A stretch of 64,000 nucleotides of DNA from Paracidovorax anthurii (GCF_003269065.1 NZ_QLTA01000010.1:62001-126000), one strand, 5' to 3'. Shown: positions 52,202 through 60,964, counted from the first letter of the stretch. Program-made: numbers and translations. Notes: generated by a model from the letters alone, not told the origin.

Positions 52202-53512
52202 TTGCGCGTATGTCTTGCCACAATACTTTCACGCCTTAACCCATCGATTTCCGTCCGCTCCAACGCGCCAGAGAATGCCCTTCAGGGATCGAAAAAGACG
52301 CCCGGCGCCCGTCCTGGAAAAAAGCTCAGGAACGCGTCTTTATCCGGACTGGCTGGCCACTCCCGACCCGAGACCCCGGCGCAGAGTGCCGCGCCCGCTC
52401 CCCGCGCGAAGCTGCAGAAAATCGCCCGGCAGATCGGTCAGGACGCGATCATCTACCGCCAGGTCCAGAAACGCCTCAACGACCATCTGCGCAATCTGCA
52501 TCCCGATACGGGATTCAAGAACGAAGTGCATTTTTCCGATGCATCGCTCGCCGAGCTGGAAAGCATCCTGCGCCATATCTCGGTCAGCCCGCACCTCCTG
52601 GAAGAGTCCCGCGGCAAATCGGCCACGACACCACTCTTCACCAAAACCCTGCTGATGCCGCTGCTGGATGGCGGACAGCTGCGTCTGCACGAGTTCAGTG
52701 CGGGCGGCGGCGCGCAGCAAGGCGAGGAAGATCCGCACATGCATCGCTGGAATCTCAAGACCGAACACATCAAGGGGGCGTACGTCCAGCAGATCCATGA
52801 GGAAACCCAGGCCGGCGCGCCAGGAGCGCAGCCGCACCAGAAATACCGCCTGGAGGCCACGCCCCGGTACAAGACCGAACGCCAGTTCACGTACCTGGGC
52901 GAGGTTCCGATGCGGCAGTCGGCCCGAAAACTCTACAGCGAGGGACAAGCGCCGCACGACTTCCCGCTGTCGGAGATCCACAGCGTGGCCGATCTGGGCA
53001 CGCACGTGGGCACGTCGATCACGCTGGCGCGCACGGGCAAAGCCGTGCATGCCGACTCGATCTCATACAACGTCAGCCCCGAGATCCGGACCACCAACCC
53101 GCTCGGCCGGGCGCCGGGAGAGCAGCAGTTCATCGAGGCGATACAGCGCAGCATCGCGATGCTGCAGCTCGTGCAATTGCGGCGCGACCTCGAAGCGCAT
53201 CTGCGGGGCAAGGAGCCCTCTTCGCTGACCGAGGGCGAGCGGCGGCACCTGGAAGATGCCAAGGCCCCGAACTACTTCGAGACCTCGCTCCTGCCCGCCC
53301 TGGCGACGCTCGATCTCGCGCTCGAAGCCGGCGAGCCCAGCCAGGAGTTCTCCGAAAGCACCATCGCCCACCTGCGGAGTTCCCTCGAACGCATCCAGGA
53401 AACGCCCCTGCACCGCATCGTGGCGGAGAACGACGCGCACATCGGTGCCGGCCTCTTCTCCACGGAGCTGAACGATCTCGACCAGTTGAAAGCGCTCATC
53501 GCCGCCCACTGA
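52202..53512 (+). CDS. Candidate type III effector with cupin-like motif
   Basis: A 436-residue protein supported by a perfect PIP promoter. The start is TTG with a GAGAGGG site five bases upstream; no in-frame ATG lies nearby. Residues 1-70 are polar, basic and probably the secretion signal. The middle (about 150-290) has a pattern reminiscent of a cupin: His179 and His181 in 'DPHMHRWNLKTEHIKGAY', Glu188, and His260 in 'SEIHSV', each set between short predicted strands. The C-terminal third is helical. The cupin reading is tentative; no known effector family is recognised. Confidence 0.73.
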   Translation: MRVCLATILSRLNPSISVRSNAPENALQGSKKTPGARPGKKLRNASLSGLAGHSRPETPAQSAAPAPRAKLQKIARQIGQDAIIYRQVQKRLNDHLRNLHPDTGFKNEVHFSDASLAELESILRHISVSPHLLEESRGKSATTPLFTKTLLMPLLDGGQLRLHEFSAGGGAQQGEEDPHMHRWNLKTEHIKGAYVQQIHEETQAGAPGAQPHQKYRLEATPRYKTERQFTYLGEVPMRQSARKLYSEGQAPHDFPLSEIHSVADLGTHVGTSITLARTGKAVHADSISYNVSPEIRTTNPLGRAPGEQQFIEAIQRSIAMLQLVQLRRDLEAHLRGKEPSSLTEGERRHLEDAKAPNYFETSLLPALATLDLALEAGEPSQEFSESTIAHLRSSLERIQETPLHRIVAENDAHIGAGLFSTELNDLDQLKALIAAH

Positions 53513-53571
53513 GGAAGGTCCGCGCCACGCCCCCTCCGGCACTTCGCGCCGGCCGCTTTGCCGGGGGTGGC

Positions 53572-54807
53572 TCAGCCCGAGCGGCGCGCCGCCCGCTCGG
53601 CCGCCAGCGACGCCGCGAACACGGCCAGCCCGCCCAGGGCCAGCAGCGCGCCCACCCAGCCGGTGGAGGTCCAGCCCAGCCCGGCCGTGATGGCCACGCC
53701 GCCCAGCCAGGCGCCGAGCGCGTTGGCGCAGTTGAAGGCCGAATGGTTGAGCGCGGCGGCCAAGGTTTGTGCGTCGCCCGCCACGTCCATGAGGCGGATC
53801 TGCAGCGCCGGGCCGATGGCCACGATGGTGCCGATGAGGAAGATGCCCAGCGCCGCCGTGGCCACGTGGTGCGCCGCGAACACGAAGCCGCCCAGCACCA
53901 GCACGGACCACACGAGCAGCCCGCCGATGGTGCGCATCAGCGAGCGATCCGCCAGCCGCGCGCCCACGAGGTTGCCCGCCACCATGCCCGCGCCGAACAG
54001 CGCCAGCACGAACGGCACGCCGCCCACCGGCAGCCCGGCCACCTCGGTGAGCGTGGGCTTGATGTAGCTGAACACCGAGAACATGCCGCCGAAGCCGATG
54101 GCGCCGATGCCCAGCGTAAGCCACACCTGCTTGCGCTTGAGCGCACCCAGCTCGCGCCAGGGGCTCGCCTGCGCGTCGGGCGGCATGTAGGGCACGCCGC
54201 GCCGCACCATGGCCATGGCCAGCACGGCGATGCCCCCCACGAACACGAAGGCCGCGCGCCAGCCGAAATACTGGCCCAGCGCCGCGGCGATGGGCACGCC
54301 CGCCAGCGTGGCGCCCGTGAGCCCCAGCATCACCATGCCCACGGCGCTCGCGCGCCGGCCCGGCGGCGCGAGCGAGGCCGCCACCAGCGCGGCCACGCCG
54401 AAATACGTGCCGTGCGGCAGGCCGGTGACGAAGCGCAGCAGGTTGAGCGAGAGGTACCCCGGCGCCAGCGCCGAGGCGAAATTGCCCAGCGCATAGACCG
54501 CCATCAGCGCGATGAGCAGCGCGCGCCGCCCCCACCCCGCCGCCAGCACGGCCAGCACCGGCGCGCCGACCACCACGCCCAGCGCATAGGCGCTGATGAC
54601 GTGGCCGGCCTGCGGGATGGTCACGCCGATGTCGCGCGCCACCTCGGGCAGCAGGCCCATGATGACGAATTCGCCCGTGCCGATGGAAAAACCGCCCACG
54701 CCCAGGCCGATCAGCGCGGCCGCCATGCCCGCGCGCGGGGCCTGCGCCGCCGCCGCGGGCTCCGCCGCCACGGCCAGATCGTTCGGAATCGCCGGCTGCC
54801 CGCTCAT
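53572..54807 (-). CDS. MFS exporter (AraJ/DHA1-type)
   Basis: A 411-residue major-facilitator permease with twelve hydrophobic segments. 'GTGEFVIMGLLPEVARDIGV' (about residues 43-62) is the start typical of AraJ/YdhP/arabinose-efflux and chloramphenicol-type exporters. The ATG at 54807 is chosen for its GAGG site. Substrate unknown. It converges with the cupin-like candidate effector gene. Confidence 0.9.
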   Translation of the reverse strand: MSGQPAIPNDLAVAAEPAAAAQAPRAGMAAALIGLGVGGFSIGTGEFVIMGLLPEVARDIGVTIPQAGHVISAYALGVVVGAPVLAVLAAGWGRRALLIALMAVYALGNFASALAPGYLSLNLLRFVTGLPHGTYFGVAALVAASLAPPGRRASAVGMVMLGLTGATLAGVPIAAALGQYFGWRAAFVFVGGIAVLAMAMVRRGVPYMPPDAQASPWRELGALKRKQVWLTLGIGAIGFGGMFSVFSYIKPTLTEVAGLPVGGVPFVLALFGAGMVAGNLVGARLADRSLMRTIGGLLVWSVLVLGGFVFAAHHVATAALGIFLIGTIVAIGPALQIRLMDVAGDAQTLAAALNHSAFNCANALGAWLGGVAITAGLGWTSTGWVGALLALGGLAVFAASLAAERAARRSG

Positions 54808-55026
54808 CGGCGGCCTCGCGGGCATGGGGATGGGCAAGCCATCGGGGGGAAGGCGGTCGTCGTCGGCTGCATGTCGGGAGTGCGGATGTGGATCAGGGTA
54901 AACCCGTGGATTTTGCCAAACGCGTCCGACGCATGCAGCGCGCCGGCGATCCGCCCCGGCGCCGCGTGGGGTCGCCCCGGCCGGCCTGCGGGAACGCCCG
55001 GGGTGCGCCGCCCGCCCGGCGCCGCG

Positions 55027-55785
55027 ATGATGCGGCCCATGGCCCTTGCCCCCCTTTCCGCCCCCTTCACCGCCACGCCGTGGATGCCGCAGGTCCGGGT
55101 CGTGGTGTTCGACGTGTTCGGCACCGTGGTGGACTGGCACGGCGGCATCGTGCGCGAACTGGCGGCGCTGGCGCCCCGGGTGGACGGCGATGCCTTCGCC
55201 CGCGCCTGGCGCGACGGCTACCAGCCCGCGATGCAGCGCGTGCGCGCCGGCGAGCGGGGCTGGACCGTGCTCGACACCCTGCACCGCGAGATCCTCGACG
55301 GCCTGCTGCCCCGCTTCGGCCTGGGCCATTGGGACGATGCCGCGCGCGCACACCTCAACCGCGCGTGGCACCGCCTGCCGCCCTGGCCCGACAGCGTGGC
55401 AGGCCTGGGGCGGCTGCGCCAGCGCTTCATGGTGTGCCCGCTCTCCAACGGCAACCTGGGCCTGCTGGCCCACATGGCCAAAGGGGCCGGGCTACCGTGG
55501 GACTGCATCCTCTCGGCCGAGGTGTTCCGCGCGTACAAGCCCGACCCGGCCGTGTACCTGGGCGCCGCGAACCTTTTCGGCGTGCCGCCCGGGGCGGTGC
55601 TGATGGCCGCCGCCCACCACGAAGACCTGGAGGCCGCCCGCGCCTGCGGACTGCGCACGGCCTACATCGAGCGCCCGCACGAGTTCGGCGCGGCCCACCC
55701 CAAGGACGTCTCGCCCCGGCCCGGCAACGACCTGCATTGCGCCAGCATCGGCGCGCTCGCGGACGCGCTGGACTGCCCGGGCTGA
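55027..55785 (+). CDS. Type II haloacid dehalogenase-like hydrolase
   Basis: A 252-residue HAD hydrolase. The nucleophile motif is 'VVFDVFGTVVDW', motif II 'PLSNGN', motif III Lys in 'AYKPDPAVY', and the acidic motif IV in 'AHHEDLEAARA'. These match L-2-haloacid dehalogenases, which hydrolyse 2-halocarboxylic acids to 2-hydroxy acids; phosphatase activity is the alternative. Tandem ATGs at 55027 and 55030 and another at 55039 leave the start uncertain. Confidence 0.87.
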   Translation: MMRPMALAPLSAPFTATPWMPQVRVVVFDVFGTVVDWHGGIVRELAALAPRVDGDAFARAWRDGYQPAMQRVRAGERGWTVLDTLHREILDGLLPRFGLGHWDDAARAHLNRAWHRLPPWPDSVAGLGRLRQRFMVCPLSNGNLGLLAHMAKGAGLPWDCILSAEVFRAYKPDPAVYLGAANLFGVPPGAVLMAAAHHEDLEAARACGLRTAYIERPHEFGAAHPKDVSPRPGNDLHCASIGALADALDCPG

Positions 55786-55809
55786 AAGCGCACTCCGGCC
55801 GCTGCGCGC

Positions 55810-56241
55810 CTATGCCTGCAGCGCCTGCCGCACCGGGGCCCCGAGCGGCGAGCACAGCCACGCCAGCCCCGCCACGTTGAGCGCCACGGTCACCCAGAAA
55901 ACCCGCCGGAACGCGACCTTGGAGGACTTGTGGCGCAGCATCTGCTGCGCCAGCAGCGCGCCGGGCCAGCCGCCGGCCAGCGCCAGCAGGTGCAGGGTGC
56001 GCTCGCTGATGCGCCACCCGCCGCGCCCGGCGGCCCACTTGTCCGCCCCATACGCCAGGAACGCCCACACGCTCATGCCCAGATAGACGGCGAACGTCCA
56101 GCGCGGCGGCGGTGCGATGAACGCCAGCACGGCGCAGAACACCCCGAACGCGAGCAGCGCGAACCAGCTCGCCGTGCCCCCTGGCGCCCGGGACCGCCGG
56201 GCAGCCCGCGCCGCCCGTGCACGGACGGGTTTCGCGGCCAC
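55810..56241 (-). CDS. DUF1294 membrane protein
   Basis: A 143-residue protein of the DUF1294 family. The conserved 'YGADKWAAGRGGWRISERTL' and 'GGWPGALLAQQMLRHKS' are present, with about four hydrophobic segments. The basic N terminus starts at GTG 56241 with a GAGGGC site. Many homologues have a cold-shock domain before DUF1294; here it is absent. Function unknown. Confidence 0.8.
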   Translation of the reverse strand: MAAKPVRARAARAARRSRAPGGTASWFALLAFGVFCAVLAFIAPPPRWTFAVYLGMSVWAFLAYGADKWAAGRGGWRISERTLHLLALAGGWPGALLAQQMLRHKSSKVAFRRVFWVTVALNVAGLAWLCSPLGAPVRQALQA

Positions 56242-56261
56242 GCCCTCACAGCGCGGCCCCT

Positions 56262-57260
56262 TCAACCCGCCACCATCCCCTGCACGAAACGCCGCACCTG
56301 CGCATCGAACTCCGCGCTGGTGGCGGTGAACTCCACGCCAGCGAGCACCTGCGGGCCCGTGGTGTTGAGCGTGACCACGCGGGCGTACACGTCGCGGGCC
56401 TGGTAGCGGGCGATCGGCAGGTCGAACCCCAGGCGCAGCTCGCCGTGCATCGGCACGGGATCGGTCAGCTCCAGCAGCGCGCCGTGGTAGCCCATGTCGC
56501 GCACCGAGCACACCACCACGTGCGGCAGCACCGCGCCGTCCTGCACGAGCTGGCAGGTGCAGGGCAGGTTCGCCTCCACGCGCAGGCTGCGGCGGAACTC
56601 CTGGCGCGGCACCTTGAGCTTGCGGCCCGGCACGGCCACCAACTCGCGCATGGCGAGCGGCCCGGTGCGGCCCTTGACGAACACCTGCACCGGCGCCGAC
56701 ACCGAGGCCATGGTCCAGCAGCGCTGGTACACCGCCTCGCTCACCAGCACCTGGCCGCGCAGCGCGAAGGCGCGCAACTGCACGGCCTCGGCCACCACCT
56801 CGCCCAGCACCACGGGCGCCGGGCGGGCGCCGCCGGCCAGCGTGAACTCGCCGGCCAGCGCCGGGCCGCAGGCGATGCCCACGCCCACGTAGGCGGGCGG
56901 CAGGCGCTCCGCGCGGAACGCATCGTTCAGGTCCTTGAGCGCCATCTGCAGCGCGACGGCGTACATGGCGGCGCGCGGCACGCTGTCGTCGGGCTCACCG
57001 CCCTCCGCGCGCGGCGCGAAGAGCACGGCCGCCCCGTCGCCCGTCCAGTGCTCCACCGCGCCGCCGTAGGTCTCCAGCAGGCCGTGCAGGCAGGCGAGGA
57101 CGCGCTCCATCCAGTCGCGCGCCTGCGGCGGCGGCAGTTGCGCGGCCAGTTGCGCGAAATCGCGCACGCCGGCCTGGAGCAGGGTGATCTCGCGCTCGCT
57201 CAGGCGCGGCGGCGCGGCGGGGGGAGGGGTGTCGGGGGCGGAGGTCGTGGAGGAAGGCAT
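56262..57260 (-). CDS. Adenylate-cyclase-homology and PilZ-type two-domain protein
   Basis: A 332-residue cytoplasmic protein. Residues ~25-210 resemble the class III nucleotide cyclase homology domain ('GGAVEHWTGDGAAVLFAP' includes one metal Asp), but the usual full set of catalytic residues is not evident. Residues ~215-330 look like a PilZ domain: 'RQEFRRSLRVEANLPC' provides the RxxxR c-di-GMP motif and 'DMGYHGALLEL' the second motif. It may link c-di-GMP to another signal. Start at ATG 57260, weak ribosome site. Confidence 0.75.
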   Translation of the reverse strand: MPSSTTSAPDTPPPAAPPRLSEREITLLQAGVRDFAQLAAQLPPPQARDWMERVLACLHGLLETYGGAVEHWTGDGAAVLFAPRAEGGEPDDSVPRAAMYAVALQMALKDLNDAFRAERLPPAYVGVGIACGPALAGEFTLAGGARPAPVVLGEVVAEAVQLRAFALRGQVLVSEAVYQRCWTMASVSAPVQVFVKGRTGPLAMRELVAVPGRKLKVPRQEFRRSLRVEANLPCTCQLVQDGAVLPHVVVCSVRDMGYHGALLELTDPVPMHGELRLGFDLPIARYQARDVYARVVTLNTTGPQVLAGVEFTATSAEFDAQVRRFVQGMVAG

Positions 57261-57355
57261 AGGGGCAAGGCGCCGCACGGCGCGCGTTGCGGCAGCATAG
57301 GCGCGCGGCGGCGGGCCGGTCAAGCCACGCCGCGCCCCTCCTGGCCACGCCCGGA

Positions 57356-58060
57356 TCAGATCGCCACGAGTTGCCGGATGCCGCGCGCCTGCATCTCGCT
57401 GCCCGGCCCGTGCGCGATCACCTCGCCGCGCTCCATCACGAGGTATTCGTCGGCCAGCTCCTCGGCGAAGTCGTAGTACTGCTCGCACAGCAGCACCGCC
57501 ACCGGGTGGCCGTCCAGGCCCTCGTCGGCGAGGCGCCGGATGACGCGGCCGATGTCCTTGATGATGCTCGGCTGGATGCCCTCGGTGGGCTCGTCCAGGA
57601 CCAGCAGGCGCGGGCCCGGCGCCAGGGCCCGGGCGATGGCGAGCTGCTGCTGCTGCCCGCCCGAGAGGTCGCCGCCCCGGCGGCCCAGCATCTGCCGCAG
57701 CACGGGGAAGAGCGCGTAGAGGTGCTCGGGCACGGGGGTGGAGGCGCTCCGGTAGGCCAGGCCCATGCGCAGGTTCTCCTCCACCGTGAGGCGGCCGAAG
57801 ATCTCGCGGCCCTGGGGGACGAAGCCGATGCCGGCGCGGGCGCGGTCGTAGGGGGTCCTGCCCTGGATGGGCTGGCCTTCCCAGGTGATGGTGCCGCTCT
57901 TGATGGGCACCAGGCCCATGAGGCTCTTGAGGAGGGTGGTCTTGCCGACGCCGTTGCGGCCGAGGAGGACGGTGACCTTGCCGGGGGAGGCGGTGAGGCT
58001 CACGTCGCGGAGGATGTGGGAGCCGCCGTAGTACTGGTGGAGGTTTTGGACGGTGAGCAT
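57356..58060 (-). CDS. urtE: Urea ABC transporter ATP-binding protein UrtE
   Basis: A 234-residue branched-chain-type ATPase: Walker A 'GRNGVGKTT', signature 'LSGGQQQQLAIARA', Walker B 'LLVLDEP'. 'LCEQYYDFAEELADEYLVM' is characteristic of UrtE. It is the second ATPase of the urea importer. Unlike a normal urt operon, it is separated from urtD by ~800 bases occupied by a large inverted repeat, so it may need its own promoter. Confidence 0.94.
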   Translation of the reverse strand: MLTVQNLHQYYGGSHILRDVSLTASPGKVTVLLGRNGVGKTTLLKSLMGLVPIKSGTITWEGQPIQGRTPYDRARAGIGFVPQGREIFGRLTVEENLRMGLAYRSASTPVPEHLYALFPVLRQMLGRRGGDLSGGQQQQLAIARALAPGPRLLVLDEPTEGIQPSIIKDIGRVIRRLADEGLDGHPVAVLLCEQYYDFAEELADEYLVMERGEVIAHGPGSEMQARGIRQLVAI

Positions 58061-58109
58061 GGTTTGGGGGCTTTTTGTGCGGTACGTCGGCGGGTTTGCT
58101 GGGGTTCTT

Positions 58110-58129
58110 GCTATTGTTTTTGTAGTTGC
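58110..58129 (+). repeat. AT-rich mini-repeat upstream of urtE
   Basis: GCTATTGTTTTTGTAGTTGC, GCTAT-N7-GTAG, the same pattern as the unit inside ileS at 481-497. Confidence 0.45.
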
Positions 58130-58144
58130 TGGTTGGTTACGTTC

Positions 58145-58818
58145 CGGGGCCGGGATTTCGCCCCGGCGGGCGAGTCACTTTCTTTCGCTTCGCCGAAAGA
58201 AAGTAACCAAAGAAAGGGCGACCCTGCTGTCTGCGACCCCTCCGCTGCGCTACGGGGCAACCTGGGGTGCTCGGTCACGGGGTGCGCCGTGGAACTCGCT
58301 ACGCGCTGCGCGCTTCGCTCGAACAACCCCGGCGAGCCAGACAACGAAGCGGGTGTGTCCTTCGGCACACCCGCCACCCCGCGCCCTGCGCGCCCCAGGC
58401 GCATCCAGAAGGGGGTGACACGGGCCATCGCGTTGCTCGGCCCCAAACCGGCTCGGGCCGTCGCTGCGCTCGGCCTGGCCTGCGCGGCGCGAAGCGCTCG
58501 CGCATCGGGGGCCGAGCGCAGCAATGGCCCGTGTGCTCCCCACCCTTCTGGCTGCGCCGAGGAGCACAGGGCGCGGGGCGCGCGGATGTGCCGCAGGACA
58601 CATCCGCTTCGTGATCTGACTGGCTGCGGTTGTCCGAGCGGAGCGCGCAGCGCGCAGCGAGTTCCGCAGCCGCGCCCCGCGACCGAGCACCGCAGGTTGC
58701 CCCCTTCGCCCAACGGGCGAAGGGGGACGCAAACAGCAGGGTCGCCTTTTCTTTGCCTACTTTCTTTTGGCGAAGCAAAAGAAAGTAGGTGCGCCGCCGG
58801 GCGCACATCCCGGCCCCG
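58145..58818. repeat. Very large imperfect inverted repeat
   Basis: The left arm (58145-58444) and the reverse complement of the right arm (58508-58818) are clearly similar over about 300 bases, from CGGGGCCGGGAT to GCTCGGCCCC, with a 63-base spacer. Each arm carries its own small perfect hairpin: ACTTTCTTTCG/CGAAAGAAAGT (58177-58204) and CTACTTTCTTTTG/CAAAAGAAAGTAG (58757-58788). Confidence 0.85.
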
Positions 58819-58859
58819 GGAAACAACCCCACCACAAGCGCCCATAAAACCCCCAACCA

Positions 58860-59738
58860 TCACCGCCCCAAATAAACCTCGATCACCCTCTCATCCCCCT
58901 GCACCTCATCCAACGTCCCCTCCGCCAAAACCGCCCCCTCGCACAACACCGTCACCTTCTCCGAAATCGCCCGGATGAACGACATGTCATGCTCCACCAC
59001 CATCAGCGAATGCCTTCCTTTCAGCGAGAGGAACAGCTCCGCCGTCCGTTCCGTCTCCTCGTCCGTCATCCCCGCCACGGGCTCGTCGAGCAACAGCAGC
59101 TTGGGGTCCTGCATGAGCAGCATGCCGATCTCCAGCCACTGCTTCTGCCCGTGGCTGAGCTGCCCGGCCTGCCGCGCGGGCTGGTGGGCGAGGTGGATGG
59201 TGTGCAGCACCTCGGCGAGACGGTCCCGCTGCGCGGAGTCGAGGCGGAAGAACATCGAGGCGGCCACGCCCTTGCGGGTCTTGAGCGCGAGCTCCAGGTT
59301 CTCGAACACGCTGAGCTGCTCGAACACCGTGGGCTTCTGGAACTTGCGGCCGATGCCCAGCTGGGCGATTTCGGGCTCGTTGTGGCGCAGCAGGTCGATG
59401 GTGGAGCCGAAGAACACGGTGCCACGGTCGGGCCGGGTCTTGCCGGTGATGATGTCCATCATCGTGGTCTTGCCCGCGCCGTTGGGGCCGATGATGCAGC
59501 GCAGCTCGCCGGGGGCGATGTCCAGATTCAGACCGTTGATGGCCTTGAAGCCGTCGAAGGCCACGTGCACGTCCTCCAGGTAGAGGATGCGGCCGTGGGC
59601 CACGTCCACCTCGCCGGGCACGGCCAGGCGCGAGAAGCCCGCGGCGCGGCCGCCCGATTCGGTGCGGCCCGCCTCGCCGGCCGGCGGGGCGGTGCGCCCG
59701 ATGCGGCGCGCGCCTTCGTCCATGAGATCGGGGGTCAT
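58860..59738 (-). CDS. urtD: Urea ABC transporter ATP-binding protein UrtD
   Basis: A 292-residue ATPase: Walker A 'GPNGAGKTT', signature 'LSHGQKQWLEIGML' (the LSHGQKQW form is typical of UrtD), Walker B 'LLLLDEP'. An N-terminal extension of ~45 residues precedes the fold. The ATG overlaps the urtC stop (ATGA). With UrtE it powers urea import through UrtBC. Confidence 0.94.
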   Translation of the reverse strand: MTPDLMDEGARRIGRTAPPAGEAGRTESGGRAAGFSRLAVPGEVDVAHGRILYLEDVHVAFDGFKAINGLNLDIAPGELRCIIGPNGAGKTTMMDIITGKTRPDRGTVFFGSTIDLLRHNEPEIAQLGIGRKFQKPTVFEQLSVFENLELALKTRKGVAASMFFRLDSAQRDRLAEVLHTIHLAHQPARQAGQLSHGQKQWLEIGMLLMQDPKLLLLDEPVAGMTDEETERTAELFLSLKGRHSLMVVEHDMSFIRAISEKVTVLCEGAVLAEGTLDEVQGDERVIEVYLGR

Positions 59739-60964
59739 CGCGCGGCGCCCCCCTCTTCCTTGCGCAACGCCTTGGCGATGCGGCCGCGCCACCCGCCCGG
59801 CGAGCGCAGCAGCCCCACCACGCCCTGGGGCAGGAACAGCGTGACGGCGATGAACAGCGCCCCCAGGAAGTACAGCCAGAACTCCGGCGCCGTGACGGTG
59901 AGCCAGCTCTTGGCGCCGTTGACGATGAAGGCGCCCGCGATGGGCCCGATCAGCGTGGCGCGCCCGCCCACGGCCGCCCACACGGCGATCTCGATGGAGT
60001 TGGCGGCGCTCATCTCGCCGGGGTTGATGATGCCCACCTGCGGCACGTAGAGCGCGCCGGCCACGCCGCACATCATGGCGCTCAGGGTCCAGATGGTGAG
60101 TTTGTAGGGCAGCGGCGAGTAGCCCGAGAACATCACGCGGCTCTCGGCGTCGCGGATCGCCTGCAGCACGCGGCCGAACTTGGAGCGCACCAGCCAGCGC
60201 GCCAGCAGGAAGCAGCCCAGCAGCGCCAGCCCGGTGAGCACGAAAAGGACCATGCGCATCTGCGGCGTGGCGAGGGGCATGCCCAGGATGCGCTTGAAAT
60301 CGGTGAAGCCGTTGTTGCCGCCGAAGCCGGTCTCGTTGCGGAAGAACAGCAGCATGGCCGCGAAGGTCATGGCCTGCGTGATGATCGAAAAGTACACACC
60401 CTTGATGCGCGAGCGGAACGCGAAGTAGCCGAACACGAAGGCCACCAGCCCCGGCACCGCCACGACGAGCACCAGCGTGGCGAGGAAGCTGTCCGACAGC
60501 GCCCAGTGCCAGGGCAGCTCCTTCCAGTCGAGGAACACCATGAAGTCGGGCAGGTCGCTCTGGTAGTTGCCGTCGCGGCCGATCTGGCGCATGAGGTACA
60601 TGCCCATCACGTAGCCGCCCAGCGCGAAGAAGAGGCCGTGGCCCAGGCTCAGGATGCCCGTGTACCCCCAGATGAGGTCCATGGCCAGCGCGCAGATCGC
60701 ATAGCACATGATCTTGGCCATGAGCGCGACCGCGTAGTCCGACAGGTGCAGCGGGTGGCCCGCCGGCACCGCGAGATTGAGCAGGGGCGCCGCCGCGCAG
60801 ATGGCGATGAGCGCGACGCAGAACGCCGACCAGCCCGGGCGCGTGAGCAGCGGCGCCACGGCGGGAAGCGCGACGGCCTCGCCAGGAGCGGGAGCAGCAG
60901 CAGGAACAGAAGCAGCAGCAGGGGGCGCATGGGGTGGAGGGGAGGTGGTGGTGGAGGTCTTCAT
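59735..60964 (-). CDS. urtC: Urea ABC transporter permease UrtC
   Basis: A 409-residue LivM-type permease with eight or more hydrophobic segments. 'MDLIWGYTGILSLGHGLFF' and 'GYVMGMYLMRQIG' are typical of UrtC. The first ~45 residues are a Pro/Ala/Ser-rich extension not expected in the fold. The ATG at 60964 is 26 bases after urtB. Confidence 0.94.
   Translation of the reverse strand: MKTSTTTSPPPHAPPAAASVPAAAPAPGEAVALPAVAPLLTRPGWSAFCVALIAICAAAPLLNLAVPAGHPLHLSDYAVALMAKIMCYAICALAMDLIWGYTGILSLGHGLFFALGGYVMGMYLMRQIGRDGNYQSDLPDFMVFLDWKELPWHWALSDSFLATLVLVVAVPGLVAFVFGYFAFRSRIKGVYFSIITQAMTFAAMLLFFRNETGFGGNNGFTDFKRILGMPLATPQMRMVLFVLTGLALLGCFLLARWLVRSKFGRVLQAIRDAESRVMFSGYSPLPYKLTIWTLSAMMCGVAGALYVPQVGIINPGEMSAANSIEIAVWAAVGGRATLIGPIAGAFIVNGAKSWLTVTAPEFWLYFLGALFIAVTLFLPQGVVGLLRSPGGWRGRIAKALRKEEGGAAR

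Larger units (their letters stand above)
58061..58859. other. 800-bp insert-like region between urtE and urtD
   Basis: No real gene is supported; open frames here are by-products of GC-rich repeats. It contains an AT-rich mini-repeat (58110-58129) and the very large inverted repeat at 58145-58818. The urt genes on both sides are in the same orientation, so it looks like an insertion into the operon. Confidence 0.75.

Noticed and set aside
58145-58818. Open frames within the large inverted repeat considered as small genes
   Set aside because: Both arms yield the same kind of Arg/Ala-rich translation in opposite orientations, explained by the repeat itself; no start sites or domains.
60901-60964. 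Low-complexity start of urtC considered as an insertion or repeat array
   Set aside because: It is a Pro/Ala/Ser-rich N-terminal extension in frame; the short runs are irregular and not a defined repeat.
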